Origin: Knoxdaviesia capensis
Taxonomy: Eukaryota; Ascomycota; Sordariomycetes; Microascales; Gondwanamycetaceae
Assembly: GCA_001510575.1 (NCBI GenBank)
Contig: LNGK01000010.1
Span: 1,487,825-1,551,824 of the forward strand
Length of the DNA: 64,000 bases
Direction of reading: 5' to 3'
Part shown: positions 25,209-37,110 of the stretch, piece by piece
Layout: every line of letters starts with the position of its first letter
Position numbering within the stretch: position 1 is the first letter of the stretch
Notes under the pieces: model-generated
What the model was told of the DNA's origin: nothing
Databases searched by the model: none
Seen by the model: only the letters and a program-made list of their open reading frames with translations
Program-made: the position numbers and the translations under genes

Positions 25209-28200
25209 GATTAGAGTGTTGGTTGAGAGATTGGAACAAATACGGGTGGAAAAAAATTGGTATAAATTAAAATAAATTTCAAGATCAAAAGGAGGACAGG
25301 AGTTCAAGTCGGCGCTCGTGTCGGTCGTCTCGATTGATATTCGGAGGTGAATCCACGAGTTTGACAGTGGAGGGCCGGAAAGTCGACAGAACTGCTTCGT
25401 CAATATAGGTCGTGTCGCGAAACACCCTCCCCCCCACGAGAATATATTTGATGTCGGCCAGCTGATGGAGGAATGATGTTTATGCAAAGTGCAATATATA
25501 GCGATATATGGCGAATGTGTGACAGGAGATAAGACAGTATATTCAAGGAGTCTGAAAACTGGAATCGCGGGCAGTCGAGCCAGAAAAGAGATGCGACAAA
25601 ATGCGAGATGTGAAGCGCAAGAGACCGTAGACGTCGAAGAATGCCGAGTATCGTGAGCGCAATTACCCTGGCGCGTCAGACAAAGGAAAGGGCGAATATC
25701 TTAGGTGAGATTCTTTGTTTGGTCGAAGGGAGCGCGAAAGTGAAGGCGGCAAACTCGCTGAAGGCAAAGCGCGCGGGCGGGTTATTCAGGCGAGTCGCAA
25801 GTACCGAGAAGCGTAGGAAACAAAAGAGGCACGGAAAATTACAGCGAGCCGGACGATGATGCAGACAGATATTTGATTTCGGGTCTCCTTTTTTGTCTCT
25901 TCGATCGTCACGAAGGTGCGGGAAAAGAAAGAGAGAGGCGGCCAGCAAGAGAAAGAAGGAAGTTGAAAATGGCGAAGAAAGGGGACGAGATAAAAAGTCG
26001 TAATCAAGGTGAGCAGGGGAGGCAGAGAGGCCGAAAGAGATATCAATAGGGAAATGGAGGGTGGATGTGATATACACCGATTGTTGTTTTTCCCGATTAA
26101 TTTAAGATTTTTTTTTCCCTCCTCCTCGAGGTCGAGTTGACTCTGTACGCGGTTCTCTCCCAAGCAAGCTGAAGGGGAATTGAATTGGTATAAGCGTGTA
26201 AGTATGTGGCACAACCCCTGGAAGGTTCCTGATGGCTTTTCACACCCCGGTCGGATCGAAGATAGACCTTGGGCAAACAGCGAATAGGAGATCAAGCCAG
26301 GATTTTGCTTTCTGGTCTGGTCAGGGACGGGGATTCGGAGAGTGGTTCTCGCAGTTGCAGGCAAGTGGTCGGTCGGGTCTACTGTATTCTTCATATATAG
26401 TGGTTGAAAGCCTCTCTGTGACTCTGTATCTCGGGTCGACTTGGATCAATCGGATCAAAAAGCGGTCGTTCTCGGTGGAGGCTGCTTTGTTGCTGAGGCT
26501 GTCAATCTCTCCCCAGCATGATGTTTAGAGCGCCGCGACCATGGTTCTGTCGAGACGTGAAGACATGAGGATTGCGGGAAATGAGGGTCCAGTTAAGCAG
26601 GAAAGTAAGCGGCGGTCAATGGAGAACGGGGCTCCGGACTTCCATAAGCAGAAGGGCAAGAGGTGCAGCCGGTCAGAGACGAGATAGGGGTGAGTGGGAG
26701 ATATTCCCGGATTTGGACACGGCATGGAATTTTATGAAGAAACGAAGGAGGGAGCAAGCAAACTTCGTCAAGAACGGACAAGGAATTATGTAGATAATCT
26801 GGCTGTGTGGCACCTTATTGAGCGGCTATTGTTCTAGCCCTAGACAGGGAAGTGAATAAGAAGAGAAGAGAAGAGAAGAGGAAGAGGAGGACGGTGAATA
26901 AAATCGGAAGATGGGAAGAAACCCGCGAGATCCCTCTTGTGCCTCGTGAGATGATAACCTAAGCAAGAACTGCATTGCAACGTGTGTATGTATCTTGTAT
27001 CTATTGCACACTATCAGCACAACTATTCACGCCCGTCTCTCTCTAGATCCAAAAGAAGAAACAGCGACCGTCGGAGGCGCCAAGCCAGGCTCTTGCTCTT
27101 TTTACCGGACTCGCATGCTTAATGTGGAAACTAGAGGAAGGTGCCGTGCACAGTTGGAAATCCGGAAGGAACAAGCACGCATTTTAGTGAAGGGAAAAGG
27201 GAGGCCGGTGTTTCCCAAGTTATACTACTCGACTACGAGTATGCGCATATGCAATATCTGCGACCACTTAAGTACGTGCCGTACAGCTCGACGTTGCAAT
27301 ATACGGTGTAAGTGCATACATAACTCGGATTTTTATACGTGCATGTACACAAAATATGTTCCAACACAGTCCCCCTTTTATTTCTGCTCTCTCTCTCTGG
27401 TGGCCATACGAAGCCTAGGCCTGGACCTCCTATTCCTACAGAGTCATGGTGGGATGCGAAAAAAAAAAAAAAGGACAACGGAACAGTGAGAGAGGAGCAA
27501 AGCGATTCTGGCTCTTGACTGGCTGGAAGGGTGGTTCCCGGAGTCTTAGACAGCACGTTTGGCGTGCTTCCACACACACTCTCTCTCTCCTTTTCACTAA
27601 AACACTCGAGGTACGTCCAATGGTGGCATTTCTCGTCACCGAACAGTGAGTGCATGCCAGCCCACTAACTGTAAGTCCGATGCCATGCAGGTTATCTGCC
27701 GTCAGTGACCTGTTCGAAATGCGGCGAAAAGGGGAAAATCACGATCGGCCAATAAGAGCCTGCTGGGGGGTGCCAGTTTTTTCACATCCATCCAGTCTTT
27801 TGCTTTCTTCGTCTCTTTACAAAGAAGCAGCCTGGAAGAGACTTCAATTCATAATCCAGCACGCCGATTATAGGCCCCTCCACTCCCCAGTCAGTTGAGA
27901 AGAGGAAGAAAGCAAGAGAAGGAAGAAAAGGAAGAAAATCCCAGCCAGCGTCGTACTCGGTACCTCGTCTTCCTCCCTGGCCCGTTACGCATAAATCAAT
28001 CCCACCACCCTGATTTTCCTAAGCCGGCCAGGATCCAAATACCAAACTCTACTGGACATTCTCCAGGAGCGTCAGAAAAAACGCCGGCTGCAAGACTCTA
28101 GCTCAAAACACCCGCCCCAACTATTTTGGCTCTCGCTCTAAGCAAGGGGGGCGATAGGACACACCAGACAAGAAAAATGGCGAGAGAGACAGAGAGAGGA

Positions 28201-30365
28201 GGGGAGGGGAGGAGGGCACATACCACAACTTTAAGAGGGACTGAACTGGCCAAACAGGAACAGAAGCCCACTGATGTGCACCACCACTCTAACTTACTGA
28301 CTTCCGAGAGGAAATGTCCGTGGGTCTAGATTTTTGTTAACTTTTGGCCTCTGTTTTTCTCAGTCTGTCAGTCTGTGTGGTGTGTGCACGTCCTCCTTCG
28401 CAAACGTTGGTTGTCGGCGTTTGCTCTGTGGGAAGCCTTTCACTTCCAGCCACCAGTTGTTCCGCCGGGCTTTTGGTAACCTAGACTAACCTTGACAGCG
28501 ACTACTGGCTGGTCTATTCAAATCAACCCCGTGCTGGGAGACAGAATAATCAAGTGTACTGTACGGCGCAGCTGTCATCTCTCTGAATGAGTCCGAGTAA
28601 CTGAGTAATAAGCTTGATGCAAGCCCACCGCTCCTTAATATACGACCACCCACGCACATCCAATTTCATCCGCCGTCCACCTCGCCGTGATTTTGCCCCC
28701 TCAGCTGATTCTCTGGTCTCTCGAGTATATTACCCTGCCCGCAACACATTGGCTGTCTGTAGTACTTCTATATATAAGCCCCCGGCCAGGGCTCTCGCCC
28801 AGTTCTCCCACTTCCTCACTTCTCTCCGGTGCGCTACCCGGTCTCCTGTGTCCAGTCCTGCCTAGCCTAACCTCCTCTCTCGTGTCTGCACATCAAAAGA
28901 AGAGTGGCTGGCCCACCTGTTTGCTTTGCATGTGTCTCTTTTACCTCATACCGTGGGGAGGCCATGTTGATCATCAGTCTTGTCCCCACACGTACTGTAC
29001 ACGTTCCCCAAGTTGTCCGCCATCTTCTATCGACGAGTACTTATCTCCAGATGCAGAGGGCACACTGTGTAGGGCATGTAAGGGCACGTAAGAAGACATC
29101 AGAAAAGATAAAAAGAAAATAAGAAAAAACAATCCTCTGTTTTGCTTACACCGGACCTTTTGGAAGAGACAGACAGATACTTGTGCCAGACGCCACCACC
29201 ACCACCAGAGCATTGACCCGTAAAACCAACACACTCACTGGCTTAACCCGCCCTTCCAGGAAACGCCGCCCGGTGGTGACCGGAGCTATCACGTCAACTC
29301 ACTTTTTTTTGTCTTCCCCCTCCGTTCTGACAGGAAAGCTCGGAGTTTTTTTGGGGGGGTTTTTTACACTGCCTGTACTTTCTTCTGGTACAAGTCCACA
29401 TGAGACGAAGGATATTCAATCTGTAGATACGCAAGACTACAAACGTCAGGATGAGCGAGTGACTTTCCGAAGATCTACCTGGTTGACCGTAGGCTGGTCC
29501 AGAATCGTGCACACAGGCAGGCATGAACACCTCATCCAGCACCACAGACACGCACATACACATAGGTGAGGTGCACACACTTGTAGCACCACACACAACA
29601 TGCCGTTCTTCTCTCCCTCCCCTCTAGCTACTGCAGACACCTGCCTCCCTCTCTTCTGCAGCCACGTGTTACACACCACTACCACGCAACCCACGCACGC
29701 CACCGAACGCCAGCCAGAGAGAAAGCAAAAGAATGGGAAGCGTGTTTAAACCCTCCGGCCAGAAAAAAAAAGAAAGAAAAAAAAAAGGCGCCCAGCTGAG
29801 AATTGAGGATCCCCTCCAAGCAAACGCTAACCTGCACGACAGGCTTGCGTCTGTCTGTCTTGTCCTGAGAAAAGTCGCAACAGCAGCCCGCCCATAAAAA
29901 AGTCCAGAGGATTGCCTCACCACGTAAAACACCCCGACAATGCTAACCCGATATGCAGAGAGCCAACAAGAGGAGCAGAAATAAGTTGTGCATGTGCGTC
30001 CATCATTCAGGCGCACACGCCAACCCACCAATGTCTCATAGGCCTGCCAGCACAGACTCCGGCACCCACAGGGAAACCAGAAAAACAAGACTCTCGCGGG
30101 ATCTCTGGCGCACATCATTCGCATCGGGCATAGCACCTCGGTCACGGGCCCATGAGCTGTACACCCCATTGACATCAACCTAGAAAAGGTTAAAAACCTC
30201 TGGTGCGCCGCGAAAAGACTGTTAGCAACGTTCAACAGGCCACGCAGGACAGAGACAAGATACGTGACAAGACATCTGCGCAGTGTGATCAGTTCTCCAA
30301 GGTGAACATAGTATTTTTCAATCATGATGATAGAACTATCAGATGAATAAATATGAAAAAAGTCA
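25209..30365. other. long gene-poor region
   Basis: About 5.2 kb. The first 1.3 kb is purine-rich on the plus strand, so it probably serves as the pyrimidine-rich promoter/leader of the leftward gene starting at 25208. A GAAGA repeat lies at about 26860-26886. GTACTGTAC-type motifs occur near 28557 and 28991. The rest has only short or low-complexity frames; I see no convincing gene, tRNA or transposon. Confidence 0.55.
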
Positions 30366-31136
30366 TCATAACTGCGCAGACACGTTGTCGAGGGTCACTG
30401 CCCCTGTCTCGTTGTCTTTTTTTTCTCGGGATGCACCACAACTTACACGGGCATTGAATACATGAATCAGGGTTTCATCTAGACGAATACTTGTCTCTAC
30501 AACCTCTGGATGCAAGGTTAGCTTCTCGGTGTACGGTATGAGACAGGACAACCCGCAAAGAGGTTGTACATCAGACAAAATGGAGAAAAGGCCTGAAAGT
30601 CAAGAGAGAAAACAAAGTTAGCATGTATAAGGGCAAAGACCGGTGTTCGTCCCGTGGGGTAAGCCAACGAAGGACTTGTTCCTTGCAAAACGCCGAAAAC
30701 GCCGAAAACATAGCAACATACATATAAATCAGAGTGTTAAAAATGGTTTCACGCTGGCTTCAACAGATATAGTTGGGCCATCAAACAGTGTGAATATCAA
30801 GTTCATCAGAAAATCCTGTATAAAAGGGGAGCGCCCGAATATACATGTTCAACGGATACTATCATATCCGGGAGGGATTACTGTGTATGTACCTGCTCCA
30901 CAAGAACGGTTAGTAGGCATGTCCATAGCAATAGCATCGTCCCCCAAAACCTCCGCTCCGAGGTATCCCAGGAGTTTTGATATCGACATGACACTTATTT
31001 TCCGGGTTCTTAAATCAGATGACGAGATATCAACAAGAGGACCTCTCGGCCTCCACCACAAGGTTTGTACGCCTTGTTTTTCAGCGGTGGAGGAGTCGAG
31101 GCTCATTGTGTCCGCCCGTTCGTCAGGGTTCATCAT
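30366..31136 (-). CDS. candidate small spliced gene, unknown product
   Basis: Low-confidence model. An open exon from ATG 31136 to 30893 ends at a GTACAT donor. After a 300-nt gap, a very good 3' site (GCTAAC branch-like motif, pyrimidine tract, TTTCAG; last intron base 30593) opens a second exon that keeps the reading frame to TGA 30366. The join gives 156 aa with mixed composition and no low-complexity, including SVMSISKLLGYLGAEVLGDD and LIPYTEKLTLHPEVVETSIR. A GTAAGT at 30446 with a CAG at 30372 marks an optional 75-nt in-frame intron just before the stop. Further 5' exons are possible around 31,137-31,600 (a GTAAAG...CTCAG pair at about 31,291-31,203), but stop codons interrupt that extension. 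I recognise no family. The opposite strand is also partly open, so this could be a decayed gene or chance. Confidence 0.33.
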
Positions 31137-32417
31137 ATAACCACGGAAAAAGAACAGCCGAGCTCGGCAATTGCCCAGTGTCACACCGAGACTCTGTATG
31201 GAGGCTGAGGGAGAGCAAAAGGCGCCAGAGGGTAATGTGGCTTCGAGATGTTCGGTGGGAGGATGTCGATTTGGAGTACTTGTGCTTTACCTGAATGGGA
31301 CGACCACAACAACCAGTTAGCAAGGAGGATTCCAACGTGCAGGAAGATTTGGTTAAGGGGGAAAGGAAATCATGTCCACAATTCTTGCTCTTGTCAGACA
31401 AGGCTGAAACTATTAACAACAGGATCGACATAGTGTATTCGGATTGAGGAATCCCATGAGTCGTTTAGATCATCACCCAAGAGTATTCGAATTGAGACTT
31501 TCCACCAGCAGGCACCTGTACACGTTCCAACTAACCTTTTGAGATTTATAAATCCGGTACTCATCACACCAATTGTCAGTTCCGGTGCTGTTCAGCTACC
31601 GGAGCATCACTACAGTCCTATTCTGTATCACAACGCCATACAGTTAGCTAACAAACGCCAAAGACAGCACGACTGCAAGCTAGGACTTGAGAGTCTGCGC
31701 AGATCCAATGGAAACTGCCAGAAGAGGTTGCTCAGTGTAATTCTAGAGTATTTTGTGTGATCACCATGGTTTGGTAAGATTTGGATTGTTCGTGTAAAGG
31801 AGTCATCACCGCGACCTGGAAGATGTTGCTTTTTTTCTCAAAAGCAATGGTAGGAAGGAAGAGAGGGATGTATCATACTTGAACCTACTCGCCATTGCGC
31901 CTCTACGAGACGAAAGCGTGCTCCTCTCTTCGCAATGCGGGTGAAGCTCTCTCTGGTGTTTGTTCAGAAGTGAAGTTGGAGAGGAAAAAAAAGATTTTCG
32001 CCTGTGGTCCAGCTTTTGTGTAGAAATTGTGCAGCTCCGGAAAAGGTGGGGCCTTATATAAGCGCGATTATATAAGCTTCCCCTTTGATCGTGCTTACGT
32101 GGACACCACAGGCCGGTCGGAAGCCAAGGAGCAGCTAACGTGTTATCCGGCCAATCAGAAACGCAGACGGCGCCTGTCAGCGCCCTGTATCTCAGGCAGT
32201 AAGCCAGGCCTCCGGCTCACTAGTCTCCCCCGCGTGCACGATAAAGAGAACCTCCGGGCACGCCCGAATTTGTAGGCTTCCGTATTTCTCTTCATCTACA
32301 CAACACAATTCAGCATTTCCGGTTGTTTGGATTGAAAAAACACCCTCATTGAACGCTCATTGCCATCATCGGCCCATCACGACAGAGGGACTACTCGCTA
32401 ATTCCTCTTTCGCAACG
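31137..32417. other. intergenic region with divergent-promoter character
   Basis: Lies between the weak minus-strand candidate and the plus-strand gene at 32418. It is less GC-rich than the flanking genes. The promoter-like TATA pair is listed separately, and a CCAAT-type GGCCAATCAG lies near 32150. I see no confident coding sequence. Confidence 0.5.
32055..32076 (+). promoter_or_regulatory. tandem TATA-like boxes
   Basis: Two copies of TTATATAAGC sit 14 bp apart, about 345-365 bp upstream of the start codon at 32418. They are well placed for the promoter of the downstream gene if its leader is about 300 nt. This is inferred from position and consensus only. Confidence 0.4.
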
Positions 32418-33743
32418 ATGTCAGCCGTAGCGGGTATGTGGGCTCCAGCAGCCCTGCGTCTGCTGCGACTGGCCGTCAATAAGACGTCCCGCGTCGTCCG
32501 CTCCAAGCTCTCGACCGCCGCCCGCACTGCCCAAGGCACCCACTCCGGCCGCCAACAGCACGTCCGCCCAACCTCAACCCTCCACCAGCGCCGCTCTCCG
32601 CGATCGGCCGCCCGCGCCGCCGCCCACGGCGCCCACCACCACAATGCCTCGTCGCACGCCGCCGCGGTGTTCCAGCGCTTCTTCAGCTCGGGGGCCTCTG
32701 CGCGCGGTGGCGCGTCCAGCGCCGCCGCCCAGCTGCACGCCGCGCGCATCCAGCTTGCGGCCACCAACACCGGGCGGCTGCTGAGCCAGTTCCCCGGCCG
32801 AGCGCCGTTCGCCAACACGCTGCGGCCCAACCTGACGGGTGGGGCGCTGCCCCGCACGGCCGGTGGATACGCCGCCGGCGCCAGCGGCCGCGGCGCGCGC
32901 TACTTCTCGCACACGCCGGCGGCGCCCGCGCAGGTCGTGCAGAACGTCACGGCGGCGGTGCGCGCGTTCTGGCTCTCGGGCCAGCGCGCGCACTTCGACG
33001 GCGCCGACGCCTTCGGCAACCCGCGCTACCGCGCCGTGTCGGCGCTGCAGGACAAGGTGCGCCGCGTGGCCGCCGAGACCACGCGCCAGCTCGCGCCCGG
33101 CGCCTTTGTCGACTTCCCCCTGTCGCCCACCATCACCGCGCTCAGCCCGCTGGCCGCCGCCTTCCCCATCTCGTGTGCCGTTGCCGGCCTCAAGTCCGAG
33201 ACCGTCGCCGCGGCCACCCTCAACGCCGACGGCCTGCTGACCGAGCTGTCGATCGACTTTGCCCGCGCGTTCAAGGACCTGTCGGCCATCTTCGGCGACT
33301 TGCAGCGGCTGGCGGTGCTGGGCGACCTGCCGATCTCGCTGGAGAAGGCCAACACCATCCGCATCCGCTTCCCGGGCGTTGACGCCGGCACGCTCGAGCG
33401 GCTGTGCGATGACCTGGAGCTGCAGCGGGGGATCATCGGCCAGGACCCGGATTTCGATGCGTCGGCCGGTGTCTCTGTTGCGCTCCGGTTCCCGTTCGCG
33501 CCAGAGTCGAGTGCTGCCAAGACCCTCACCTCGCCGGGCGGATCGCTTCGGTCGGTCGACAGCGGCGAGCTGGAGGAAGCGTACTTCGACGTTGGTGTCA
33601 ACCCCTGGCTCTCCGACCCGGAGGGGTATGGGACCATGTCGCCGGAAACATGCTCCGGGGAGCACGTCTCTGAGGATTTCGAGGGATTGGAAGGAATCTA
33701 TCGGTTCCTGGAAGAATGTGACCGGGCTCAGAATCGGATCTGA
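32418..33743 (+). CDS. conserved fungal protein, probably mitochondrial, unknown function
   Basis: Single-exon frame of 441 codons from ATG 32418 (context CAACGATG) to TGA 33743. The first 120 residues are rich in Arg, Ala, Ser and His with almost no acidic residues, as in a mitochondrial targeting peptide. A conserved block follows: LRPNLTGGALPRTAGGYAAG, then ARYFSHTPAAPAQVVQNVTAAVRAF at about 180-210. The C-terminal half contains FVDFPLSPTITALSPLAAAF, LSIDFARAFKDLSAIFGDL and LERLCDDLELQRGII. I recognise this as a widespread Pezizomycotina family that is often labelled casein kinase II beta 2 subunit. I see none of the zinc-finger cysteine pattern of a true CK2 beta subunit, so I do not use that name. 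The gene is real; its role is unknown and its location is inferred. Confidence 0.82.
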   Translation: MSAVAGMWAPAALRLLRLAVNKTSRVVRSKLSTAARTAQGTHSGRQQHVRPTSTLHQRRSPRSAARAAAHGAHHHNASSHAAAVFQRFFSSGASARGGASSAAAQLHAARIQLAATNTGRLLSQFPGRAPFANTLRPNLTGGALPRTAGGYAAGASGRGARYFSHTPAAPAQVVQNVTAAVRAFWLSGQRAHFDGADAFGNPRYRAVSALQDKVRRVAAETTRQLAPGAFVDFPLSPTITALSPLAAAFPISCAVAGLKSETVAAATLNADGLLTELSIDFARAFKDLSAIFGDLQRLAVLGDLPISLEKANTIRIRFPGVDAGTLERLCDDLELQRGIIGQDPDFDASAGVSVALRFPFAPESSAAKTLTSPGGSLRSVDSGELEEAYFDVGVNPWLSDPEGYGTMSPETCSGEHVSEDFEGLEGIYRFLEECDRAQNRI

Positions 33744-35821
33744 GCCCTCACATCGGAGTTGATTCTCTGTTTGCTTTTTCTGCTGTAGCCCTACATAGTA
33801 TCGGGACTGGGCGGTCAGTCGTCCTCCTGTGTGTGTAATCCACTTCTTGCCTTTTGTTTTCATTCCTGTTCATACCCACCCCAGCCAGTCTGTACAAGAG
33901 CCTTTTGGCTCAAGGCTGATGTTGCTGGACAGAGATTCACTCGTTAGCTATATTTTCTTTAGTCCATGTTATATTTTACACATTTAGGTTTTGCCAGTTC
34001 CGACTGTGACGTGCACGCTTATATATACATTCCCATTTCAGCCCTATGGTTCATTCCATGCAGTCAACAATTTCGCCTCACCGCCGTATTGCAGGCCACT
34101 ATCAGGTGAGAGTCGGGCCACCCCAGGTCGAAACCAGGTCATCGCCGTTCAGCCTTGTCCTTCGCCGAAGCCCACGGATTCTTCATTTTCAGTGTTTGAG
34201 GAAAAGACATGATCGTCCGTACTGTGCAAATCCCGGCCTCTTGTGCACCAAATCTGCCCGATTTCACCCAAACTTCCCACTATCACATCGTCTACCCCCC
34301 ACCATCCCTGCCCGATGGTCGGTAAGAGCACACAAGTGTGCGAGAAACACAGCGGTGAGCAACTAGCGGCCCAGCAACGGCTCCCTCTCCCGCCTGCATC
34401 ATGCACGGCGAACCCATTCCTGCCACCGGCCGCGTCTTGATAGGCTGTGTGATATTTGCAATGTCAGGTACCGGCGGTCGGTTGGGTATCTTTCCCCCCA
34501 AGATAGCCAACTACCCACACAAACTGGCAGGTCTTTTCACCCAACTTTGGGCCGGGACTTCCATGTATATGTGGCATGATGTCATTGCTGTCGGTTTTCC
34601 ACCTGAAATCAGGTTGTGGGGTGTGTCGTCGGCGTGCTTTCTGGTGTCTTGGGCTGGTATAACCCAAACCCACACCGACTGCAGGTTCCTCTCGTGGGAA
34701 ACAAGCGTGATAGGGTTAGAACACGCGTAGAACAATGCAGAGCGAACAATGACTGGGCTTCATTCGCGGGGTACCTGTGAAGAGGGTTCGCTTAATTAAC
34801 CCTACATACGTACCGCTCAACGCGTGGCCGGCCAAGACCCCTAGTTATCGTTCAGGGCACACACATTCCGTTGGCTATTTGTCGTCTGTTCCGGTTTCTT
34901 TGTTGTTTCAACTGCTGGCCCGTCTCTCCCGTCATTCCCCGTCTCTCTGTTTGCCCTGCTTTTTTTGGCTGCTCTCGGACACTGTTTGTGACACGGGAAT
35001 TCACATCTTGGTGAGGATCCGTTGATGCCCAACACGGTTGGGCCTGAACCCAATTGAAACTTCCGTAGCAGAACGTGGCTTACACAAATGTGCTGCGGTA
35101 TAGGGGCGTCATCGGAGGAAATAGCAGTGCTGTACCCCCTGGAGCGCACTGTAAAATCAGGGAGTGGGTCACTATACGGCGAAGGGACTCCGGCTTGTCA
35201 ACCCCTCCATGATTTCGCTCTGAGGACATCTTCTCTAGACATGCACCATCAAGTCAATAAGCCCTGAAGAAAACCAGGAAGAAATCTATGGAAGTACCAA
35301 TAGCTATATTTAACCAAAACACAAACAAAGGCCAGAAAATTAATAGAAAATCCCGCCATAAAAGGGGCTGCTGCAATATGACTCTTTATCTCTCCACGAT
35401 AAAGACCATGTCATCCCACCAAGAATGAGACCCAGCAAGTACCTGCCCCCACATATAAACTTTACCCTGCCCACAAGTACCTTTTTATATCACAACCCCA
35501 CCTTCTATCTAAACCCACAAACCCTCAAAATTATTTTTTTCCCAAGTACTCGATTTCAGTGTCTAAGCACTATAAAGAAAAGAACGAAAAAACACAGCCC
35601 GTAAGTTTTTTTCACCTCCTAAAACTTCTTTGGCGTTCTATTTTTTTCCTTTCCTGCTTCTTCCTTTCTTGTTTCTTCTAACCAAACACAACCTCGTCCT
35701 ATTTGAAGGCTTTTTCGTTCTTCCTCTTCTCAACTCTCTCAACATCACGATCGCTTCCCTTCAACACCTACAAGTTTCTTTTTTTAACGACCTCATTCAT
35801 TAAAAGCATTCTGACATCATC
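33744..35821. other. intergenic region upstream of eIF3j
   Basis: About 2.1 kb. The left end carries the 3' flank of the preceding gene. The last 400 bp are T- and CT-rich, with AT-rich stretches, and probably form the eIF3j promoter and leader. A 109-codon frame at 34401-34730 starts with ATG but has no recognisable feature; I do not call it. Confidence 0.5.
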
Positions 35822-37110
35822 ATGCCTCCCAAGAAGCAGTGGGGTAAGTGAAATTCTCTGGAACCCCCCTCAGTATCACAGGCAAAAAAAAGCGTGCGCA
35901 CAAAACCGGTTGAAACCACCAAATTTGTGGCATCATGCCTTGTTCTCTCTCGATAAAATGTTGATAGCCTCACTACTGTCTCATTCCCCACTACTTCCTT
36001 CTCTTTCTCTTTTCAGCACTGGTAACTAATCCGAGATGTCTCCATACAGAAGACGAGGAGGAGTCCGAGTCCTCCAGCGGCTCGGTCTCGCCTGTTGTGG
36101 CCCCGATGCGCCGCCTGAACAAGTTCGACGACGAGGAGGCTGCCGATAGTGACGTACGTGTCCCGATACACCCCGATGCTTCCACCCCGTTTCTCCGAAA
36201 TCCTCTTTCCGGCGGGGCACAGTGTGGCTGTGGAAATCCACCCCCGATACCGAAATATCCGATATGAAATGGAGACTTTGGCTTTCTAACAACTCGTGTT
36301 CTACACATTTCAGGTGCTCTCCGACTGGGACGCCGAAGACTCGGAGGTCGAGCGCGAGAAGGCCAAGAAGGCCGCCGAGGCCAAGGCCAAGGCCGACGCC
36401 GAAGCCGCGACCAAGAAGAAGAAGAGCAAGGCCGAGCGCATTGCCGAGCACCAGGCCGAGCGCCAGCGCCAGCACCTGGACGGCGACGATAGCGACGTCG
36501 AGTCCGAGGCGGCGGCGCGCGAGCGCCTGCGCCGCACCGAGAAGGAGTCCGACCTGCGCCACGCCGAGGACCTGTTCGGCGACATCGGCGTCAGTGCTAA
36601 CCGCAAGGGCGCCACCATCGGCACCGCCGTGGTCGTTGACGCGCGCGACCCCACCAGCACCATCAACCTGACCACCATGCCGCTCTTCAACCCGGTCACC
36701 AAGGACCAGTTCGCCGCCATGCGCAGCACGCTCGTGCCGCTGCTGCTGCAGTCGGCCAAGAAGGCCCACTACGGCCTGTTTCTCCAGGAGTTCTGCAAGC
36801 AGTTGGCCAAGGACCTGCCCAGCGACCAGATCAAGAAGATCTCGAGCACCCTAGCCACCCTCAGCAACGAGAAGATGAAGGAGGAGAAGGCCGCCGACAA
36901 GGGCGGCAAGAAGACCAAGGCCCAGAAGACCAAGTCGGTGCTGGTGGCTAGCCGCCCCACGGCCACCGACACGAACTCGTACGAGGACGCCTTTGGCGAG
37001 TGAGTTTTCTGCCCTCTCTCTTTTGGAATCCCTTTCTTCGGGACGCCTTTCAGTCACTAACCGTACCCCCTCTCGTTTCTTTCAACCTAAATAGTGACGA
37101 CTTCATGTGA
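35822..37110 (+). CDS. HCR1: translation initiation factor eIF3 subunit J (eIF3j/HCR1)
   Basis: eIF3j binds eIF3 and the 40S decoding site, helps start-codon selection and pre-initiation complex assembly, and in yeast Hcr1 also aids 20S rRNA processing and termination. Exons 35822-35843, 36050-36153, 36314-36999 and 37095-37110 join to 275 aa. All four show family hallmarks: a tiny first exon MPPKKQW, the acidic N-terminus EDEEESESSSG, a central Lys/Glu/Ala coiled coil (EREKAKKAAEAKAKADAEAA), the block TTMPLFNPVTKDQFAAMRST, and the conserved acidic C-terminus ending in DDFM, whose last residues are on a 16-nt terminal exon. Intron donors are GTAAGT, GTACGT and GTGAGT. Intron 1 has a second in-frame acceptor at 36016 that would insert 11 residues. 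Cytoplasmic. High confidence. Confidence 0.93.

Noticed and set aside
29669..30325. 218-codon minus-strand frame
   Set aside because: No domain, poor composition, ends in poly-Phe from A-rich sequence; likely chance.
30372..30446. Certain third intron in the candidate gene at 30.4-31.1 kb
   Set aside because: GTAAGT...CAG is present, but the 75 nt are open and in frame, and both readings end at the same stop, so it cannot be decided from sequence.
32418..33743. Casein kinase II beta 2 subunit label
   Set aside because: The family often carries that name, but no CK2-beta zinc-finger pattern is visible, so the name looks like propagated annotation.
32574..33863. Open frame of 429 codons on the minus strand
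   Set aside because: Antisense to the conserved gene at 32418-33743, with Arg/Gly/Gln-rich composition typical of shadows.
34401..34730. 109-codon plus-strand ATG frame
   Set aside because: Mixed composition but no motif, no splice or promoter support; insufficient evidence.
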